Shown here one piece after another: positions 12,722 to 15,273 of a stretch of 15,273 bases of DNA (the first letter of the stretch is position 1; each line of letters opens with the position of its first letter). This DNA is from Candidatus Solibacter sp. GTDB lineage: Bacteria > Acidobacteriota > Terriglobia > Bryobacterales > Bryobacteraceae. Position numbers and translations under genes: made by a program. The stretch covers positions 1 to 15,273 of the forward strand of contig JADGNT010000025.1 in NCBI GenBank assembly GCA_017883345.1, read 5' to 3'. The notes under the pieces were generated by a model. That model searched no databases, was not told the origin of the DNA, and saw nothing but the letters and a program-made list of their open reading frames with translations.

Positions 12722-14529
12722 CTACGGTGCAGGGGGGAAGCCCACGCCGATCAGGACCATGCCGAGGGCGCGCCGATCGCCAGGGGCGGTGAAGGTCCGG
12801 TCGACGCGGATTTCCACGGTCGTGCCCTGGAGCGGTTCGGCGGAGGTGAGCGTGTAGTGCCCTGGTCCCGGGTAGGTTTGGGAAGCGATTTCGCGGCCGT
12901 CCAGCAGGAGCGTCACCTGGCGCGCCTTGGCGTTCGGTGGAAGGTAAAACTCGGCACGGAGGTTCTTGGGAACGGCGGGGCTCTTGAGGATTACAACTCC
13001 GGCTTGGGACATCCAGCGATCGGCGGGGAAGATGCCGCTGACCACCTGCTCGGCGGCTTCGGGGGCGCTGATGGTCAGATATTCCTGCGTGGCATGGCGC
13101 TCCATGACGAGCCGCGCCATCACCCGGTCGACGGGGCCGGTGGAGATGCCGAACGGGAGGTAGCCTTCATCCACGGTGGAGTATCCCGAGTGGGAATTCA
13201 GTCCGATGAGGCGCAGCGGAAGTGTGGCTTGGATGTTGGCGCTAGAGAGCAGCGAAAGCGGCGCGGTGAATTCCACGTTGTGGCCGAGTTCGCTGCTCAC
13301 GATGATATCGCCCGGCCGCACGTGCTGGCCCTTGCGGGCGGGCAGGGCGTGGTCGCTTTCCAGGTAGTATCGCAGGCCCCAGTCGTTGTCCACCCACACG
13401 CGGTGCCCGGCGGACGGGGCGCGCAGCGAGGCGGCGAACGCGCGGTAGCCGTCCCAGTGCTGGTAATTGACGGTGGCGAGAGAGACCGCGAGAGAGAGTT
13501 GCACGGCGAAGGCGGGGGCGAGCCATTTGGTGGGGAGGCGCGAGGCGAGGATGGCGACCGGCGCGGCCATGGGCAACAGGTAGCGGGCGGAACCGGAGAA
13601 GAAGATGGCCAGGGCGCCGGCGAAGAAGATGCCCATCCAGGCGAGCAGGAAGAGCGTGGCGGGGTCGCGGCGTTTCCGCCAGGCGAGGGCCGCGGTGGCG
13701 GGCACCAGGGCGGGAAAGACGATCCACCAGATGTGGATGAAGAGCATCAGCGCGTTCTGGAGTTTGTGCTGGATCGCCTGGAACGCGTAGGTGGAGAAGT
13801 ACTCGGCAAGTTTGCCCGCCGGCATGGTCCCGGTGGTGAGGCGGGTGAAAAGTTGCCAGGCGATGAGCACGAGCAGGGGCGTGAGGAGGGTGGCATAAAG
13901 TGGGACAGGCCTCCCGGCCTGTCTTTGTGTTGCACCTGCCGACAGGCCAGGAGGCCTGTCCCACTGCACAAGGCGGAGCCTTATGCCACAAAACAGAATC
14001 GGGAGCAGGAACACCGATTGATACGCCATCATCGCAGCCGCCGCCATGGCGAGCGCGGCAAGCATCAGACGGCCGGATAGAAAGAGCGCGATGGACGCCA
14101 TCCAGAAGGCCAGGAAGGGGAGATCGGCTTCGAGCGAACCGCCGTTGACGACAAACGCCGGCACGGCGAGGAAAAGTAGCGTGGCCCACAGCGGGCGTTC
14201 CGAAAAGCGGCAGGCTAGCCGCCACATGGCCCACACCGCGATCATCGAAAACACGATGTACGCGGCGTGAAACGGAACCTCATAAACGTCGCCGAAGAGG
14301 AGAATTAACCCGGCGAGCGGCCACGCGTTGCCCGGCGGGTGCGAGTGGCCGCGCAGATCCACCTGGTCGCCGAGGAAGACGTATTTCACGTCGCTGGGAT
14401 GCAGCGGGTCGACGAGCGCGTGCTGCGCCTCCGTGATATAGATGTGGTCGTCGCCCTGAATCGCCTGATTGAGGAACGGGAGCCGGATGAGCAGCACCAG
14501 CCCCAGGCACAGCAGCAGGGATTTGCGGT

Positions 14530-14545
<16 letters not shown>
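12722..14545 (-). CDS. ArnT/PMT-type membrane glycosyltransferase
   Basis: A 607-residue inner-membrane protein of the PMT_2/GT39-GT83 type, which moves sugars from polyprenyl-phosphate donors outside the cytoplasmic membrane. About ten hydrophobic segments fill residues 9-365; a soluble, probably periplasmic region of about 240 residues follows. The first outer loop carries GDDHIYITEAQHAL (31-44) with Asp32/Asp33 in the expected catalytic position. GHSHPPGNAWPL (67-78) is the usual second motif and SLEADLPF (137-144) a further one. The soluble tail ends in a beta-rich stretch (LLDGREIASQTYPGPG). Residues about 192-217 are encoded by a palindromic repeat inserted in frame. The start at ATG 14545 lies inside the end of the upstream gcvPB gene (16-nt overlap) with no Shine-Dalgarno, suggesting translational coupling although the functions seem unrelated. 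Acceptor unknown. Confidence 0.85.
13899..13965. repeat. Palindromic REP-like repeat inside the glycosyltransferase gene
   Basis: The arms at 13899-13923 and 13941-13965 are 25-base inverted copies with one mismatch, beginning AGTGGGACAGGCCTCC, separated by 17 bases. Just outside, GTGGCATAA (13890-13898) and TTATGCCAC (13981-13989) form a further 9-base inverted pair. It shares the GTGGGRCAG end of the other repeats in the window. It is read without a stop on the minus strand as part of the protein. Confidence 0.9.

Positions 14546-15273
<728 letters not shown>

Noticed and set aside
12857..14080. A 407-codon plus-strand open frame rich in Gly and Glu
   Set aside because: It is a shadow of the membrane glycosyltransferase. 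It looks like a low-complexity product only because hydrophobic codons are being read in reverse.

Overview
The window is high-GC bacterial chromosome. It most likely comes from an Acidobacteriota lineage of the Solibacter/Bryobacter type. Three things support this: a C-terminal fragment of the TIGR03437 family, which is strongly expanded in that group; an IS1380-like transposase remnant; and several GTGGG-ended palindromic repeats together with a REP-associated (RAYT) transposase. The assignment is inference from gene content; there is no rRNA or other phylogenetic marker in the window.

Layout, left to right. (1) 1-2343, minus strand: a compact corrinoid methyl-transfer operon, reading UroD-like methyltransferase, then cobalamin-binding corrinoid protein, then a DUF1638 protein cut by the left edge. 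(2) 2344-3060: a scar. A 5' fragment of an IS1380-like transposase with a perfect Shine-Dalgarno sits back to back with the surviving C-terminus of a TIGR03437-type protein. (3) 3121-4305, minus: a class I PLP aminotransferase. (4) 4376-4458: a nested palindromic repeat. (5) 4565-6840, plus: an ECF sigma factor, a membrane-anchored zinc-finger (anti-sigma-like) protein and an exported protein of unknown function, tightly packed. (6) 6841-7164: no gene, but a near-perfect 33-bp inverted repeat of CGCAAAGAA units and a separate cruciform. (7) 7165-8232, minus: two paralogous uncharacterised proteins, one membrane-anchored and one soluble. (8) 8233-8780: no convincing gene. (9) 8781-10424, plus: a cation diffusion facilitator followed by a CRP/FNR-type regulator. 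(10) 10425-11104: a RAYT gene bracketed by 42-bp inverted copies of a REP-like sequence that match at 41 of 42 positions. (11) 11117-12337, plus: an ATP-grasp ligase, overlapping tail to tail with (12) a YggX-type Fe(II)-trafficking protein on the minus strand. (13) 12722-14545, minus: an ArnT/PMT-type membrane glycosyltransferase that carries a palindromic repeat in frame inside its coding sequence. (14) 14530-15273, minus: the C-terminal half of glycine dehydrogenase (decarboxylating) subunit 2, cut by the right edge.

Most genes are ordinary housekeeping or accessory functions. The unusual material is the mobile and repetitive DNA: an apparently intact RAYT/REP unit, two further REP-like palindromes sharing a GTGGGRCAG end, and one palindrome that has become part of a protein-coding gene. 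The corrinoid/DUF1638 operon and the paralogous pair at 7165-8232 are the best candidates for undescribed biology.
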